A stretch of 64,000 nucleotides of DNA from Bacteroidota bacterium (GTDB taxonomy: Bacteria > Bacteroidota > Ignavibacteria > UBA10030 > UBA8401): contig DATJPT010000008.1 of assembly GCA_035506275.1 (NCBI GenBank), positions 124,001 to 188,000 of the forward strand, in the 5' to 3' direction. Position numbers and translations under genes: made by a program. Positions 47,817 to 57,847 of the stretch are shown in pieces (within the stretch, counting starts at the first letter, position 1; the number at the start of each line of letters is the position of its first letter). The notes under the pieces were generated by a model. It was given only the letters and a program-made list of their open reading frames with translations. It was not told the origin of the DNA and made no database searches.

Positions 47817-48292
47817 TACCGCTTTCGTGTTGTTGCTGCCTTTTTTTTCGGTTCCGGGAGCACCGACTCGGTGAGCGACAGAGCGATGCCGGAAAGCATG
47901 ACCTCCGGTCCGAGCTGCGTAAAATCGCCGGAAAGCAGCGAACGGTCGACATTAGCATACAGCGAGCAGCCCCCTTCTTTCTCAATGATCAACCCGGAAA
48001 CCTTGCCGTCGCGCTGGCCGATAAAGGTCACCTCGCCGAGCATTTCGCTGACAACATACCCCGAGCAAAAATGGAGCTGTAAATGCGCGTTGGAAGTATA
48101 GACGGTAACAAGGTTTCCCCGTTCTTTGCCGATCATGATGCCGGAGTAGATCTCGACGGCAAGCTTTTGCTTCGAGACGCCGTTCCCGACCTCGAAACGG
48201 ACGTTGTTGCCTCTCGCCTTCCCCTTCACACCGAGAGTTTTGGCCAGCTTCCTGAAATCGGCGGGGGTGAAAACAAATCGTGATGTCGTCAT
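47816..48292 (-). CDS. Conserved protein of unknown function, coupled to ybeY
   Basis: 158 aa. No signal peptide or membrane segment; a predicted beta-rich core (VRFEVGNGVSKQKLAVEIYSG, LVTVYTSNAHLQLHFCSGYVV) with Lys-rich ends (PEPKKKAATTRKR at the C-terminus), which suggests contact with nucleic acid or ribosome. I do not recognise a family. Its last base is shared with the ybeY start, so translation is coupled. It lies behind the terminator at 48306-48342 and would be the first gene of the ybeY-smg-topA-xerC-hpf-hprK run. Confidence 0.8.
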   Translation of the reverse strand: MTTSRFVFTPADFRKLAKTLGVKGKARGNNVRFEVGNGVSKQKLAVEIYSGIMIGKERGNLVTVYTSNAHLQLHFCSGYVVSEMLGEVTFIGQRDGKVSGLIIEKEGGCSLYANVDRSLLSGDFTQLGPEVMLSGIALSLTESVLPEPKKKAATTRKR

Positions 48293-48305
48293 GACAATGA
48301 GAGAT

Positions 48306-48342
48306 AAAAAAACAAAACCCCGTTCTGCAATCCTCGGGGTTT
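48306..48342 (-). terminator. Strong intrinsic terminator of the MBL gene unit
   Basis: On the minus strand AAACCCCG, a 12-nt loop and CGGGGTTT run into TTGTTTTTTT. It ends the S41-DUF3108-carbonic anhydrase-MBL unit. Confidence 0.85.
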
Positions 48343-48352
48343 ACAATGGTAC

Positions 48353-48377
48353 GCTTCTCGACTCCGGGAGGAGAAGC
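48353..48377. other. Second hairpin next to terminator
   Basis: GCTTCTC (48353-48359) pairs with GAGAAGC (48371-48377); its loop contains CTCCGGGAG. It stands 11 nt from the terminator stem and could add to termination or compete as part of a larger structure. Confidence 0.35.
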
Positions 48378-48464
48378 TTCGGACGAGCACTTCGCATATA
48401 GTGTACTCTACAACTCACGGAATAATATACTGAGGACGGGTTGAATAGTCAAGCCCATTCTTCG

Positions 48465-49361
48465 CTACCACGAAAGCTCCAACCCCTCGCGCGCCGCCGT
48501 GCATTCGAACTTGAAGTTCTTCGTCTTGATTTCTTTTTTGCACTTGAGGAGGATGTCGTCGACCTTTTCGTCGCTTCGGTTCGGTTCGTGATGGAACAAC
48601 ACGAGATGGCGCGCGTTCGCTTCCGCGGCGACCTTGAGGGTGAAGAGATAGTGAGAATGTCCCCAGCCGACCTTGTCGACATATTCTTCCGGCGTGTACG
48701 TGCAGTCGTGGATCAACACATCCGCGTTTCGCGCAAAATCGAAGACGCGCTGGTTGGGATCGCCGGAACCGGAAGCATATTTGTCCTGGACGATTTTTTC
48801 GAAGTTCGTAATGTGTGCGGCGATCTCCCTGTCGAACGGCTCGTTGTCGCTGATGTAGACGAGCGTTTTCCCTTTGTACTCGAGCCGGTATCCCACGGTG
48901 AAGCCGGGATGGTTCACATAGACCGTGCGCACATGGGCGCCGAAGATCGTGAACTCCTCTTCCCCGATAGGGCGGAAATTGATCTTCGCTTTGAGCTCGT
49001 TCAACTGGACAGGGAAATAGATCCTGTTCATCTGGTCGGCGATGATCCGCTGAAGGTTCACCTCTTTACGCTCGGTGCCGATGATCGTGATCTCGTTTCC
49101 CGAAATGAGTGCCGGCTTAAAAAAAGGGAATCCCTGGATGTGATCCCAATGTGGATGGGTGATGAGGAGATAGGTGTTGAGCGATTCTCCGTTCGCGATC
49201 AGATAATCGCCGAGCCCCCGAATCCCGGTGCCGGCGTCAAAAATGATCAGCTCGTCGTTATCGAGCCGGAGTTCGAGCGAGGGAGTATTTCCGCCGTAAC
49301 GGACGGTCGCTTTGCCGGGTGTCGGGATTGAACCGCGGACACCCCAGAATTTTAATTTCAT
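48465..49361 (-). CDS. Metallo-beta-lactamase-fold hydrolase
   Basis: 298 aa. KFWGVRGSIPTPG start, GGNTPSLEL, DAGTGIRGLG and the metal motif THPHWDHIQG (68-77), later HDCTYTPEEY and FHHEP; all expected metal ligands are present. This GVRGSIP-type MBL group includes cyclic-nucleotide phosphodiesterase-like and RNase Z-like enzymes; substrate unknown. It follows the gamma carbonic anhydrase gene by 32 nt. Confidence 0.9.
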   Translation of the reverse strand: MKLKFWGVRGSIPTPGKATVRYGGNTPSLELRLDNDELIIFDAGTGIRGLGDYLIANGESLNTYLLITHPHWDHIQGFPFFKPALISGNEITIIGTERKEVNLQRIIADQMNRIYFPVQLNELKAKINFRPIGEEEFTIFGAHVRTVYVNHPGFTVGYRLEYKGKTLVYISDNEPFDREIAAHITNFEKIVQDKYASGSGDPNQRVFDFARNADVLIHDCTYTPEEYVDKVGWGHSHYLFTLKVAAEANARHLVLFHHEPNRSDEKVDDILLKCKKEIKTKNFKFECTAAREGLELSW

Positions 49362-49393
49362 GGCGCTGTCTCTGTGTTCTGTGAGTAGAGAAA

Positions 49394-49903
49394 TTAGATT
49401 CTGTATGTCGCAACATAGTCAACGTAATTTTGAGCGGATCGAACAAGCGATCGACGCTCCTCCTCAGTCAGCGGACGGACCACTTTTGCCGGTACACCGG
49501 CCGCCAACATCCCCTCCGGAATCAATGAGTCCCCAACGACAACCGCGCCCGCGGCAATAAGGGAGTACGGGCCGATCCGGGCGTTGTCGAGCACGATCGC
49601 TCCCATGCCGATCAGGCAGCAATCGTGAACCGTCGCGGCATGAACGACGGCGCTGTGACCCACCGTCACGTTCGACCCGATGATCAAAGGATATCGCTCA
49701 TGGGTTACATGAAGCACGCTCGCATCCTGGATATTGGTCCGTTCCCCGATGCGGATGAAGTTGACGTCCCCCCGGACAACGGCATTGAACCATACGCTGC
49801 TGTCTTTTCCGATCTCCACATCCCCGATCACGTGCGCCCCTTCGGCCATAAACACGCTCGGATGGATCTTCGGTTGAATTCCGCGATACGGGACGATGCT
49901 CAT
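49394..49903 (-). CDS. Gamma-carbonic anhydrase-family hexapeptide protein
   Basis: 169 aa. Left-handed beta helix with hexapeptide repeats (VIGDVEIG, VVRGDVNFIRIG, AIVLDNARIG) and zinc-ligand histidines in LHVTHERYP and VGHSAVVHA. Member of the YrdA/PaaY/CaiE group; carbonic anhydrase activity is possible but not certain. Six nt after the DUF3108 gene. Confidence 0.92.
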   Translation of the reverse strand: MSIVPYRGIQPKIHPSVFMAEGAHVIGDVEIGKDSSVWFNAVVRGDVNFIRIGERTNIQDASVLHVTHERYPLIIGSNVTVGHSAVVHAATVHDCCLIGMGAIVLDNARIGPYSLIAAGAVVVGDSLIPEGMLAAGVPAKVVRPLTEEERRSLVRSAQNYVDYVATYRI

Positions 49904-49909
49904 CCGGGA

Positions 49910-50833
49910 TCAGTTCTCCGCCGCGCGGGGGGGGACCCAGCCCGGACGGTTCCACTTGACCAGTTCCAAACGAATGCTCCCGATGATCACTTTCATTTTC
50001 GCCACGATCGGTATGGCCGCTTCATCGTTGCTGAACCAGCCGGAAAATCCTCCCGTGAGACCGAAGATCCCCACAAAATCGGCCCGGCCGTCAAATTCTA
50101 TCGTCTCGACCGGATACTTTATGGCATCAATTTCGGTCGAGGTCGTCTTGTTCATGAAATTGATGAACGTGTTCACTTTCTTCTCATCGACAAATGTCGG
50201 AACATTTTCCCCGCCGGTGGAATGCACCTTTCCGCGTGCATAAAAGAACAACGACAATCCGTCCTGGTATGTCGTGCTTATCGTATCGGACGATCTCGTG
50301 ATAGAATCTCCCTGAGGCCGAACTCCTCTTTCAACATAGACCCGGTCATGCCCGTAGTCGAACGTATAGTTTGAGTACGGAACACTGGTCGTGTCTTTAT
50401 TGTCGATTCCGGAAAAGTAATGAGAAAATAAAAGCGGGTCGATCTCGCTGTAGAAAATCCAGTGAAGGCTCACAAAAGGGACGCCGGAATAGGAGTCCAT
50501 ATAGGCTTTTGCCCGGTAGACCGTGGTTCCGTTCCGCAGCGCCGTGTCAACAACCTGGATCTTCACCTTCCCCAGTGAGAAAATTGAATAGCTGACCTCA
50601 TACTCCAATTCTTCTCCGACGAACAGCATCCCAGAGGGGCCGGGAATATCGACATTGGCTTCACCGTTGTTTCCGGCGTTGGCGGGCGGCACAGAAACAA
50701 ACAGAATGCACAGTATGATACCTGCGGTCAATAAGCAGGCGACGATCTTATATCGCTCCCGATTTTTAGGGAGCTGTGCAATTGACAAAGAACTGGAACG
50801 GCGGATATCAGGCGACTCAGGTCGGCGCATCAT
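49910..50833 (-). CDS. DUF3108 envelope protein
   Basis: 307 aa. Basic start then a hydrophobic signal (about 29-52), FVGEELEYEVSYSIFSLG (about 70-87), GFSGWFSNDEAAIPIVAKMKVI in the C-terminus; this matches DUF3108, a periplasmic beta-rich family of unknown role. Its start overlaps the end of the S41 protease gene by 4 nt, suggesting a linked envelope function. Confidence 0.85.
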   Translation of the reverse strand: MMRRPESPDIRRSSSLSIAQLPKNRERYKIVACLLTAGIILCILFVSVPPANAGNNGEANVDIPGPSGMLFVGEELEYEVSYSIFSLGKVKIQVVDTALRNGTTVYRAKAYMDSYSGVPFVSLHWIFYSEIDPLLFSHYFSGIDNKDTTSVPYSNYTFDYGHDRVYVERGVRPQGDSITRSSDTISTTYQDGLSLFFYARGKVHSTGGENVPTFVDEKKVNTFINFMNKTTSTEIDAIKYPVETIEFDGRADFVGIFGLTGGFSGWFSNDEAAIPIVAKMKVIIGSIRLELVKWNRPGWVPPRAAEN

Positions 50834-52449
50834 TGAAGCTTCGCGATCTTCGCTGCCTCCGGGAAAATGGAGAGCGCCTTCTTCAGTTGATTATCAGACC
50901 TCAGAATCACAGGGTACCATCCGTCATTTCCCCAGAAGTTTCTTGCGATGTGTGCTTTCAGCCGGTCTCTTGTATATTCCTTATCCTTCGCAAACTGCTC
51001 TTCATTGAAATCGACTTTCTTTCCTTTCACGAACGCGACAAATTCGTTCAAAAGCGCGTCGTCCACTTCAAACCCCCGGTCGAAGGTCTGGAAATCCCCC
51101 TTGTATTTCTCTTTCAGCTCTTTCGCATGCTCGGCCAGGTATCCGGTCGTGAATTCATAGAACAGATTCCTGTTCCTGATCGTTATCGTGAGCGGGGTTG
51201 CATCTTCGGGCTTCACAATGTAGTCGGGCGTGATTCCTCCGCCTCCGTAGATCTTTCTTCCTGAGGCTGTCTTGAATACCGGCCGGGTAGAATCGCTTTC
51301 TTCCGAGTGGGTGATATTCTCCCCTTCGGTTTCCTTCCGCTCGAATGCCTCACGCTGGTATTTCTCCTTTCCCTCGGCGTATGACCGCTGGATGAGGCGA
51401 CCGCTCGGCGTGTAATATCGCGCAATGGTCAGCCGGAACGCAGACTTATCCGCCAGCTCAAACTGCCGCTGCACGAGTCCTTTTCCGAAACTGGTCTCTC
51501 CGACGATCAACCCTCGATCCCAATCCTGGATCGCGCCGGCAACAATTTCGCTTGCCGATGCGGTCCCGTTTGATACCAGGATGATCAGCGGGATCTTCTC
51601 AAACTCGCTGTTCGTAGTGGCATAGTACTCCTCGTTGAAATCGGGACGGCGGCCCTTCGTATAGACGATCTTTCGCTGCCCGGTCGTCGGATCTCCGTCG
51701 AGGAACAAGTCGGCCATCTTCACTGCCTGGTCGAGATAGCCCCCCGGGTTGAACCGCAAATCGAGCACAAGCCGTTTCATCCCCTGCGCTTTGAGCTTTT
51801 GAAGCGCGCTGAGCATTTCGGCATTGGTGGTTTCGGCAAATCGGGTAACGTTAATGTAGCCGACCTCATCGTCCAGCATGAAGGAGACATCGACGCTGTA
51901 AAATGGAATCACGTCGCGGACTATTTCATAATCGAGAAGTTCCTTTTCCCCCGGACGCATGATCGTAACGGAGACCTTTGTTCCCTTCGGACCTTTCAAT
52001 CCTTTCATGACCTGGTCGTTGTCAAAACCGATCGCGCTCTTCCCGTCGATCTTGACGATCTTATCGTTCGGCAGTATCCCCAGCTGTGCGCTCGGACCTC
52101 CGCCGATCGGCTGCACGACGTTGATCGTATCGTTGACGATGGCGAATTCAATGCCGATGCCTTCGAACTTTCCCTGGAATTCTTCGTTCACCTTGGTCAG
52201 CTGCTTTGCATCGATATAGACCGAATGCGGGTCAAGGTCGTTCAGCAGCCCTTTGATGGCCGACTCTGTCAGTTTTTGGGTGTCAACCGGATCGACGTAG
52301 TATTTTTCCGTCAGGCTCAGGACATCCTTGAATTTGCCCAGCTGCTCATAGATGGTGTCGCCGGAGATGAGCGTGTTGAGCTGCATGCCCCCCAATATTG
52401 AGACCAGAACCAACAGCACAACAATCGGCGTAGAAAATCTCTTCTTCAT
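50830..52449 (-). CDS. ctpA: C-terminal processing protease, S41 family
   Basis: 539 aa from ATG 52449 (MKKRFSTPIVVLLVLVSIL), with AGAGG 5 nt upstream. One N-terminal membrane helix, a PDZ domain (about 85-165; IGGGPSAQLGILPNDKIVKIDG) and the S41 domain with NGTASASEIVAGA (Ser) and SFGKGLVQ (Lys) catalytic dyad; a long C-terminal helical extension. It trims or degrades periplasmic proteins. Followed by the coupled DUF3108 gene. Confidence 0.95.
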   Translation of the reverse strand: MKKRFSTPIVVLLVLVSILGGMQLNTLISGDTIYEQLGKFKDVLSLTEKYYVDPVDTQKLTESAIKGLLNDLDPHSVYIDAKQLTKVNEEFQGKFEGIGIEFAIVNDTINVVQPIGGGPSAQLGILPNDKIVKIDGKSAIGFDNDQVMKGLKGPKGTKVSVTIMRPGEKELLDYEIVRDVIPFYSVDVSFMLDDEVGYINVTRFAETTNAEMLSALQKLKAQGMKRLVLDLRFNPGGYLDQAVKMADLFLDGDPTTGQRKIVYTKGRRPDFNEEYYATTNSEFEKIPLIILVSNGTASASEIVAGAIQDWDRGLIVGETSFGKGLVQRQFELADKSAFRLTIARYYTPSGRLIQRSYAEGKEKYQREAFERKETEGENITHSEESDSTRPVFKTASGRKIYGGGGITPDYIVKPEDATPLTITIRNRNLFYEFTTGYLAEHAKELKEKYKGDFQTFDRGFEVDDALLNEFVAFVKGKKVDFNEEQFAKDKEYTRDRLKAHIARNFWGNDGWYPVILRSDNQLKKALSIFPEAAKIAKLQ

Positions 52450-52749
52450 AAATCCTCTTCTTAATTCTTCCTTTGGAATCATTGCAAAAATTCTTTGGCG
52501 AAGGCAAAAAAACGAGTCACTGCATGCCGTTCCGTTTCATGCAAATATGCTGCGTGCCCGATCCTACTTCAGGGAGAGTATGATACGCTCTGCCAGCTTT
52601 GAAATCCGTGACGCGCTTCACCTTGCGGGGGCGATTCGGGGTGCTTTAGATAAAAATCATAAGAAATAGGCTTAAAGTCAAGTTATCTTGAACGGAGCGA
52701 AGATCGCGCATTCCACAGGAAACGCGCCGAAGCGGGCCCCGGGGAGGCG

Positions 52750-54261
52750 TCATTTCTCCGGCTTCATTTGAGGGAAAAAGATCACGTCGCGGATGGATTC
52801 TTGCCCGGTAAGCAGCATGGTCAGGCGGTCAATGCCGATTCCCAAACCGGCGGTCGGCGGCATGCCGTATTCGAGAGCGCGAAGAAAATCTTCATCGAGC
52901 GTTTGAGCTTCATCGTCCCCCCGTTCCTTCAAGCGCACCTGTTCTTCGAACCGTGCCCGCTGGTCGAGCGGATCGTTCAGCTCGCTGAAAGCATTGCAGA
53001 TCTCCTGGCCATTCACCATCCCTTCGAAGCGTTCTACCAATCCTGGCTCCGAGCGGTGTTTTTTTGCGAGCGGAGACATTTCAACGGGATAATCCATGAT
53101 GAATGTCGGCTGGATAAGATGCGGCTGCACTTTCACGCTGAATATTTCATCGACGATCTTCCCTGGACCGGCGGCCGGATCCAGGTCAACATGAAGCTCT
53201 TTCGCGGCGGAGCGAAGCTGCTGCTCGTCCTTCCCCCGAAGATTTCGTCCCGTCTGTTCTTCGATCGCGCCGAACATCGTCAGGCGTTTCCACGGCGGAG
53301 TAAAGTCGATCTCGTGATCCCCCAGGGTCACTTTTGCACTGCCGTTCAGTGCGACGGCGACCGAATGGATCATCTGCTCCACCAATTCCATCATCCACAG
53401 ATAATCGCGGTAGGCGACGTACACCTCCATCATCGTAAATTCGGGATTGTGCGTCCGGTCCATCCCTTCGTTGCGGAAGTCCTTCGCGATCTCGTACACG
53501 CCGTCGAATCCTCCGACGATCAAGCGCTTCAGATACAATTCGTCTGCGATTCGGAGGTACAGCGGAATGTCGAGCGCATTGTGATGAGTGATGAACGGGC
53601 GGGCTGAAGCGCCGCCGTACAGCGGCTGCAGGGCGGGCGTTTCCACCTCGAGGTAACCCCGTTCGTCCAAAAATTTTCGCACGGTCCGAAGAATGAGCGT
53701 TCGTTTGGTCAACACGTCTTTGACGGAGGGGTTGACAACGAGGTCGACATACCGCTGGCGGTAGCGCAGTTCCTTATCGGCAAAGGGGTCGAAGACCACC
53801 TTGTTCCCGGACTCGTCGACTTTTTCTTTGACCACGGGAAGAGGGCGCAGCGACTTTGTCAGGAGGGTCAGCTCTCCGGCATGGACGGAGACCTCCCCCA
53901 TTTTCGTCCTGAAGATAAATCCCTTGACCCCAATGATATCCCCGATGTCGAGCAATCGGAATGCATCATAGACCGCGCCGAGGTCGTCCCTCTTCAAGTA
54001 GATTTGAATCTTCCCTTTCGAATCCTGGATGTGGCAGAACGACGCCTTCCCCATTCTTCGAAGCGACATGATCCTTCCGGCAACCGTGACGGTTCGCTGC
54101 GGTTCCTCATCCTTGAAAGAGGCAAGGATGTCGGATGAAAAAGCATCGCGCGCGTATTCGTAGGGATACGGTTCGATGCCGGCTTTCCGTAATTGATCGA
54201 GCTCATCGCGGCGCCGGGCCATGAGCGTGTTCAGTTCCTGCTGATATTCGTGTTGATCCAT
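52750..54261 (-). CDS. lysS: Lysyl-tRNA synthetase, class II
   Basis: 503 aa. OB-fold anticodon domain (about 55-150) and catalytic core with motif 2 [15 protein letters not shown] and motif 3 [13 protein letters not shown]. Complete length. It follows malQ with a 39-nt spacer. Confidence 0.97.
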   Translation of the reverse strand: MDQHEYQQELNTLMARRRDELDQLRKAGIEPYPYEYARDAFSSDILASFKDEEPQRTVTVAGRIMSLRRMGKASFCHIQDSKGKIQIYLKRDDLGAVYDAFRLLDIGDIIGVKGFIFRTKMGEVSVHAGELTLLTKSLRPLPVVKEKVDESGNKVVFDPFADKELRYRQRYVDLVVNPSVKDVLTKRTLILRTVRKFLDERGYLEVETPALQPLYGGASARPFITHHNALDIPLYLRIADELYLKRLIVGGFDGVYEIAKDFRNEGMDRTHNPEFTMMEVYVAYRDYLWMMELVEQMIHSVAVALNGSAKVTLGDHEIDFTPPWKRLTMFGAIEEQTGRNLRGKDEQQLRSAAKELHVDLDPAAGPGKIVDEIFSVKVQPHLIQPTFIMDYPVEMSPLAKKHRSEPGLVERFEGMVNGQEICNAFSELNDPLDQRARFEEQVRLKERGDDEAQTLDEDFLRALEYGMPPTAGLGIGIDRLTMLLTGQESIRDVIFFPQMKPEK

Positions 54262-54300
54262 AGTTCCACATTCTTCTGAAAAAAATATAACGTAACCGAT

Positions 54301-55842
54301 CTACGGCATTTTTTTCCCGTGCGGATACGCCGGGAGCTCAAGGCGTTCGGGAGGACAGCGCTTGTAGAGCGCTGTGAGCTCATAAAGACGCGAGGCATGC
54401 GCAGGAACGACCTGGTCCCAGGTGAACCTCCATTCCCAATATCCCGACGCTTTGCCCGGCAAGTTCATGCGCGCTTCAGCCCCGAGGCCCAGCACATCCT
54501 GCATCGGGTAAATGGCCATATCGGCGACCGACTGGGATGCGAGGCGGATGAGGTCCCAGTGGATTTCCTTCCCCTCCGTGCCGATATATTTCTTGGCAAA
54601 CGCCTGCTCGCGCTCCGTTGCGCTTTTGAACCAGCCGATGGTCGTGTCGTTGTCGTGCGTCCCCGTGTAGACGACTACATTGGGGGAATAATTGTGGGGA
54701 AGGAACGAGTTCTTCGGATCACCGGCAAAAGCAAATTGCAGGACCTTCATGCCGGGGAAATTGAACCTGTCGCGCAGCGCAATCACGTCATCGGTCATAA
54801 GACCGAGGTCTTCTGCGATGATGGGAAGCTTGCCGAGCTTCAGCAATACCGTATCGAACAGTTGTTCCTTTGGGCCGTCAATCCACCGGCCATGCACGGC
54901 GGTCTTCTCTTCCGCCGGTATTTCCCAATACGCTGCGAAGCCCCGGAAGTGGTCGATGCGCACGATGTCCACGAGCGCAAGGGTGTTCTTAATGCGGTCG
55001 ATCCACCAGGCGAAGCCGTCGCGCTCCATCACATCCCATCGGTACAGCGGATTTCCCCAACGCTGACCAGTCGCGCTGAAATAGTCCGGCGGAACCCCGG
55101 CGACGACCGTCGGCCGAAGATTCTCGTCGAGCGAGAACAGCTCCGGATGCGACCAGACGTCGGCGCTTTGAAATGCGGTAAAGATCGGAATGTCGCCGAC
55201 GATCTGGATCCCTTTCTCGTTCGCGTACTTCTTGAGCGCGGTCCATTGCCGGGAAAAACACCACTGAGTGAACTTCCAGAATTTGACCTCTTCGCTCAAT
55301 TCAACGCGCGCTTTTTCCAGCGCGGTCGGTTTTCGCTGAGCGATGTCATGGCCCCACTCGCACCATTCCCTGCCGTCGTTCTCGCTCTTCAGCGCCATGA
55401 ATAACGCGTAATCGTCCAGCCAGCTCTTACTCTGTTGAACGAACGCCTCGAACTCGGCTTTATCGCCGGGGGATGAATGCGTGAAAAAGTTCTTTGAGGC
55501 AAGGTGCAGCATTTTTGTGCGGAACGGGATGACCTTTCCGAAATCGACATGCGTCGTCGTGAAAGAATTCGCTGCCGAAAGATCTTCACCGCGGATCCAC
55601 CCTTTATGTTCAAGCTCGGAGAGGTCGATGAGCAGCGGATTGCCGGCGAACGCTGACAACCCCATGTAGGGAGAATTCCCGAGCCCGACAGGGCCGAGAG
55701 GAAGAATTTGCCATAACTTCTGACCGGCAACGACGAGCCAATCGATGAAATGATACGCGGCCGGACCGAAATCTCCCGAACCGTGAGGTCCCGGAAGAGA
55801 AGTGGGGTGAAGTAGAACTCCGCTGCTTCGTGGAAATCGCAT
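54301..55842 (-). CDS. malQ: 4-alpha-glucanotransferase (amylomaltase), GH77
   Basis: 513 aa. SGVLLHPTSLPGPHGSGDFG start, FQSADVWSHPELF, nucleophile Asp in VRIDHFRGF and acid Glu in AEDLG, GTHDNDT. Transfers glucan chains in glycogen or maltodextrin metabolism. No other glycogen gene is close. It lies 68 nt after the pseudouridine synthase. Confidence 0.96.
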   Translation of the reverse strand: MRFPRSSGVLLHPTSLPGPHGSGDFGPAAYHFIDWLVVAGQKLWQILPLGPVGLGNSPYMGLSAFAGNPLLIDLSELEHKGWIRGEDLSAANSFTTTHVDFGKVIPFRTKMLHLASKNFFTHSSPGDKAEFEAFVQQSKSWLDDYALFMALKSENDGREWCEWGHDIAQRKPTALEKARVELSEEVKFWKFTQWCFSRQWTALKKYANEKGIQIVGDIPIFTAFQSADVWSHPELFSLDENLRPTVVAGVPPDYFSATGQRWGNPLYRWDVMERDGFAWWIDRIKNTLALVDIVRIDHFRGFAAYWEIPAEEKTAVHGRWIDGPKEQLFDTVLLKLGKLPIIAEDLGLMTDDVIALRDRFNFPGMKVLQFAFAGDPKNSFLPHNYSPNVVVYTGTHDNDTTIGWFKSATEREQAFAKKYIGTEGKEIHWDLIRLASQSVADMAIYPMQDVLGLGAEARMNLPGKASGYWEWRFTWDQVVPAHASRLYELTALYKRCPPERLELPAYPHGKKMP

Positions 55843-55910
55843 GAACGTATCCTGTTGAGAATGTTCCCGTTAAAAAAATCCCCGAATTTGAAAACTCCGG
55901 TCACTGCTCT

Positions 55911-56675
55911 TCACGGTCCGGTCATTCCCGCAAACTTCTTCAGCATCCTCTCTTCGGGTTTCGAAAGATACCTCCATCCCCCGCGGCGAAGACCGTCGGC
56001 GGTCAAGCCGGCGTATTCGATTCTGTCGAGCCGTTTCACTTCATAGCCGAGCGATTCGAGCATTCTCCGGACCTGCCTGTTACGCCCTTCATGGATCGTG
56101 ACCACGATATTTTTATTTTTTGTTCCGGGTATCGAATCGACCCGGGCTGGAGCGGTCTTTCCCCCTTCAATGTGAACCCCCTTTTTTATCTTTTCAACGT
56201 CTTTTTGCTCAACGCTCGAGGTCAGTTCAACGTGATACGACTTCTGAACCTGATGGGACGGATGCATGAGCCGGTAGGCGAGTTCTCCGTCGTTGGTAAA
56301 AAGCAAGACCCCCGTTGTGTTCCGGTCAAGCCGGCCGACCGGAAAAATCCGTTCGCGCGTCTGGACAAGATCGAAGACCGTTTTCCGGTTTTTCTCGTCG
56401 CGGGCGGTCGTGATGTAGTCTTTCGGCTTGTTCAAAAGAATGTAGACGAGATGTTCCTGGATGACGATCGGTCTGCCGCTGACGGCAACATGGTCGGTGG
56501 AGGGGGAAACTTTTGTTGACAGGTCGGTAACGACTTTCTTGTTGACTGTAACTTCTCCGCTCAGGATCAATTCTTCCGCTTTGCGCCTCGAAGAGATCCC
56601 CGCCATTGCGATGAACCGATTTAACCGAACAGCCTGCGGAAGAACGTTTGTATTTTTGTCTTCCACGTGCTCCAT
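55911..56675 (-). CDS. rluB: RsuA/RluB-family rRNA pseudouridine synthase
   Basis: 254 aa. N-terminal S4 RNA-binding domain (RLNRFIAMAGISSRRKAEELI, about 18-38) and catalytic Asp in GRLDRNTTGVLLFTNDG. The first 17 residues come from a 55-nt overlap with the scpB 3' end. RluB-like rather than RsuA because of gene neighbourhood with scpAB, a widely conserved order. Confidence 0.93.
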   Translation of the reverse strand: MEHVEDKNTNVLPQAVRLNRFIAMAGISSRRKAEELILSGEVTVNKKVVTDLSTKVSPSTDHVAVSGRPIVIQEHLVYILLNKPKDYITTARDEKNRKTVFDLVQTRERIFPVGRLDRNTTGVLLFTNDGELAYRLMHPSHQVQKSYHVELTSSVEQKDVEKIKKGVHIEGGKTAPARVDSIPGTKNKNIVVTIHEGRNRQVRRMLESLGYEVKRLDRIEYAGLTADGLRRGGWRYLSKPEERMLKKFAGMTGP

Positions 56676-57847
56676 CCTTTCTTCGATTCATGCTTCTCTG
56701 TTTGCGTCTCTTCGGCAGGTGTTTCTGCGGGGAACGCCGCGCCGGAAATGACATCATCGGGAACTTCTTGTTCACTCGAAGGTTCGACCGGTTCCGCCAC
56801 GGTTACTTCTCTCTCGAGAATCGGCTCCTGCGGCGGCATAATGAATTGGACAGGTTCGGCGACATCAGCCGTTTCCGAGTTCGTCGCAGCAGCATCTCCG
56901 GCGGCCGCCCCGGCGGTTTCTGAACCGCTTATTTCAACCGGTTCAGGAGCTACGCCTGCCGGCTGGTCAGCCGGCGGCTGAAGAACAGTCACCTCTTTCG
57001 CCAAGGCCGGTTCAGCGGCCTTCTCCTCTTTATGTGTCAGCGGAATGATGGGAGTGATCTTCTCGACGACTGTTTTGCCTCCGCCCTCTTGCCCGGGCTC
57101 CTGAAGCCTAGACTTCTTGCGTGGAATGTGGGGGGCGCGGGAATTCGGGTCAAGTTTTTCCTGGAGTTTCTCCTTGAATTCCAGTTCTTCCTGACTGGCC
57201 AGCATTCTCTTTTCGACCTCAAGCTCCGTCTCTCCCAGCAGCTCTTCGATCTCTCTCGGCTTCGGAAGGTCGGTGATCTCGTTCAGCCCGAAGTGCTTGA
57301 GGAATTCGGGAGTCGTGCCGTACAGCAGGGGACGGCCGGGGGAATGAGCGCGTCCGACGATTGTCGTCAGGTTCTTCTCCAAAAGCGTCTTCATGATATA
57401 ATCCGCATTCACACCACGGATGAATTCGATCTCGGATTTTGTGATCGGCTGCTTGTAGGCGATGATCGCAAGTGTCTCTACGGCCGTCTGCGAAAGCTTC
57501 CGCCGGGCTTTCTCTTTGAAGAGTTTTCCCACCCACGACGCGAATTTCTTGTCCGTCGCAAAAACGAACCCGCCGGCGAGTTGTTGAATTTTATAGGCGC
57601 GCCGCGACTCGACGTACTCCCCGTTCAACGAATCGACCGCCCCGCGGATCTCCTCTTTGGTCGGGTTGATCTTTTCTCCGTCGGGGTTGTCGCGGTTCAT
57701 ATCGTCGAACACCGCCCGAAGGGTCTCAAACGTCACCGGTTCGTCGGACGCGAACAACAGAGCTTCGAGAATTTCTTTCAGCTCCGCCGGCGTCTCGCTT
57801 CCAGCCGGTGGATCGACCCGGACTTCCATCTTCGCTTCTTCACTCAT
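56621..57847 (-). CDS. scpB: Segregation and condensation protein B with long acidic tail
   Basis: 408 aa versus about 180-220 usually. Residues 20-190 are the two winged-helix domains (LKEILEALLFASDEPVTFETL, AYKQPITKSEIEFIRGVN, GRPLLYGTTPEFL). The remaining about 200 residues are Pro/Glu/Ala/Val-rich and disordered-looking. They end in KKGWSTWKTKIQTFFRRLFG, an amphipathic basic helix that could touch membrane or DNA. It forms the SMC-ScpA-ScpB condensin. It overlaps scpA by 4 nt and the next gene by 55 nt. Confidence 0.92.
   Translation of the reverse strand: MSEEAKMEVRVDPPAGSETPAELKEILEALLFASDEPVTFETLRAVFDDMNRDNPDGEKINPTKEEIRGAVDSLNGEYVESRRAYKIQQLAGGFVFATDKKFASWVGKLFKEKARRKLSQTAVETLAIIAYKQPITKSEIEFIRGVNADYIMKTLLEKNLTTIVGRAHSPGRPLLYGTTPEFLKHFGLNEITDLPKPREIEELLGETELEVEKRMLASQEELEFKEKLQEKLDPNSRAPHIPRKKSRLQEPGQEGGGKTVVEKITPIIPLTHKEEKAAEPALAKEVTVLQPPADQPAGVAPEPVEISGSETAGAAAGDAAATNSETADVAEPVQFIMPPQEPILEREVTVAEPVEPSSEQEVPDDVISGAAFPAETPAEETQTEKHESKKGWSTWKTKIQTFFRRLFG

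Noticed and set aside
52483..52749. Promoter TTGACT…TATGAT upstream of the S41 protease
   Set aside because: The boxes are only 14 nt apart, too short for a sigma-70 promoter; other pairings match poorly.
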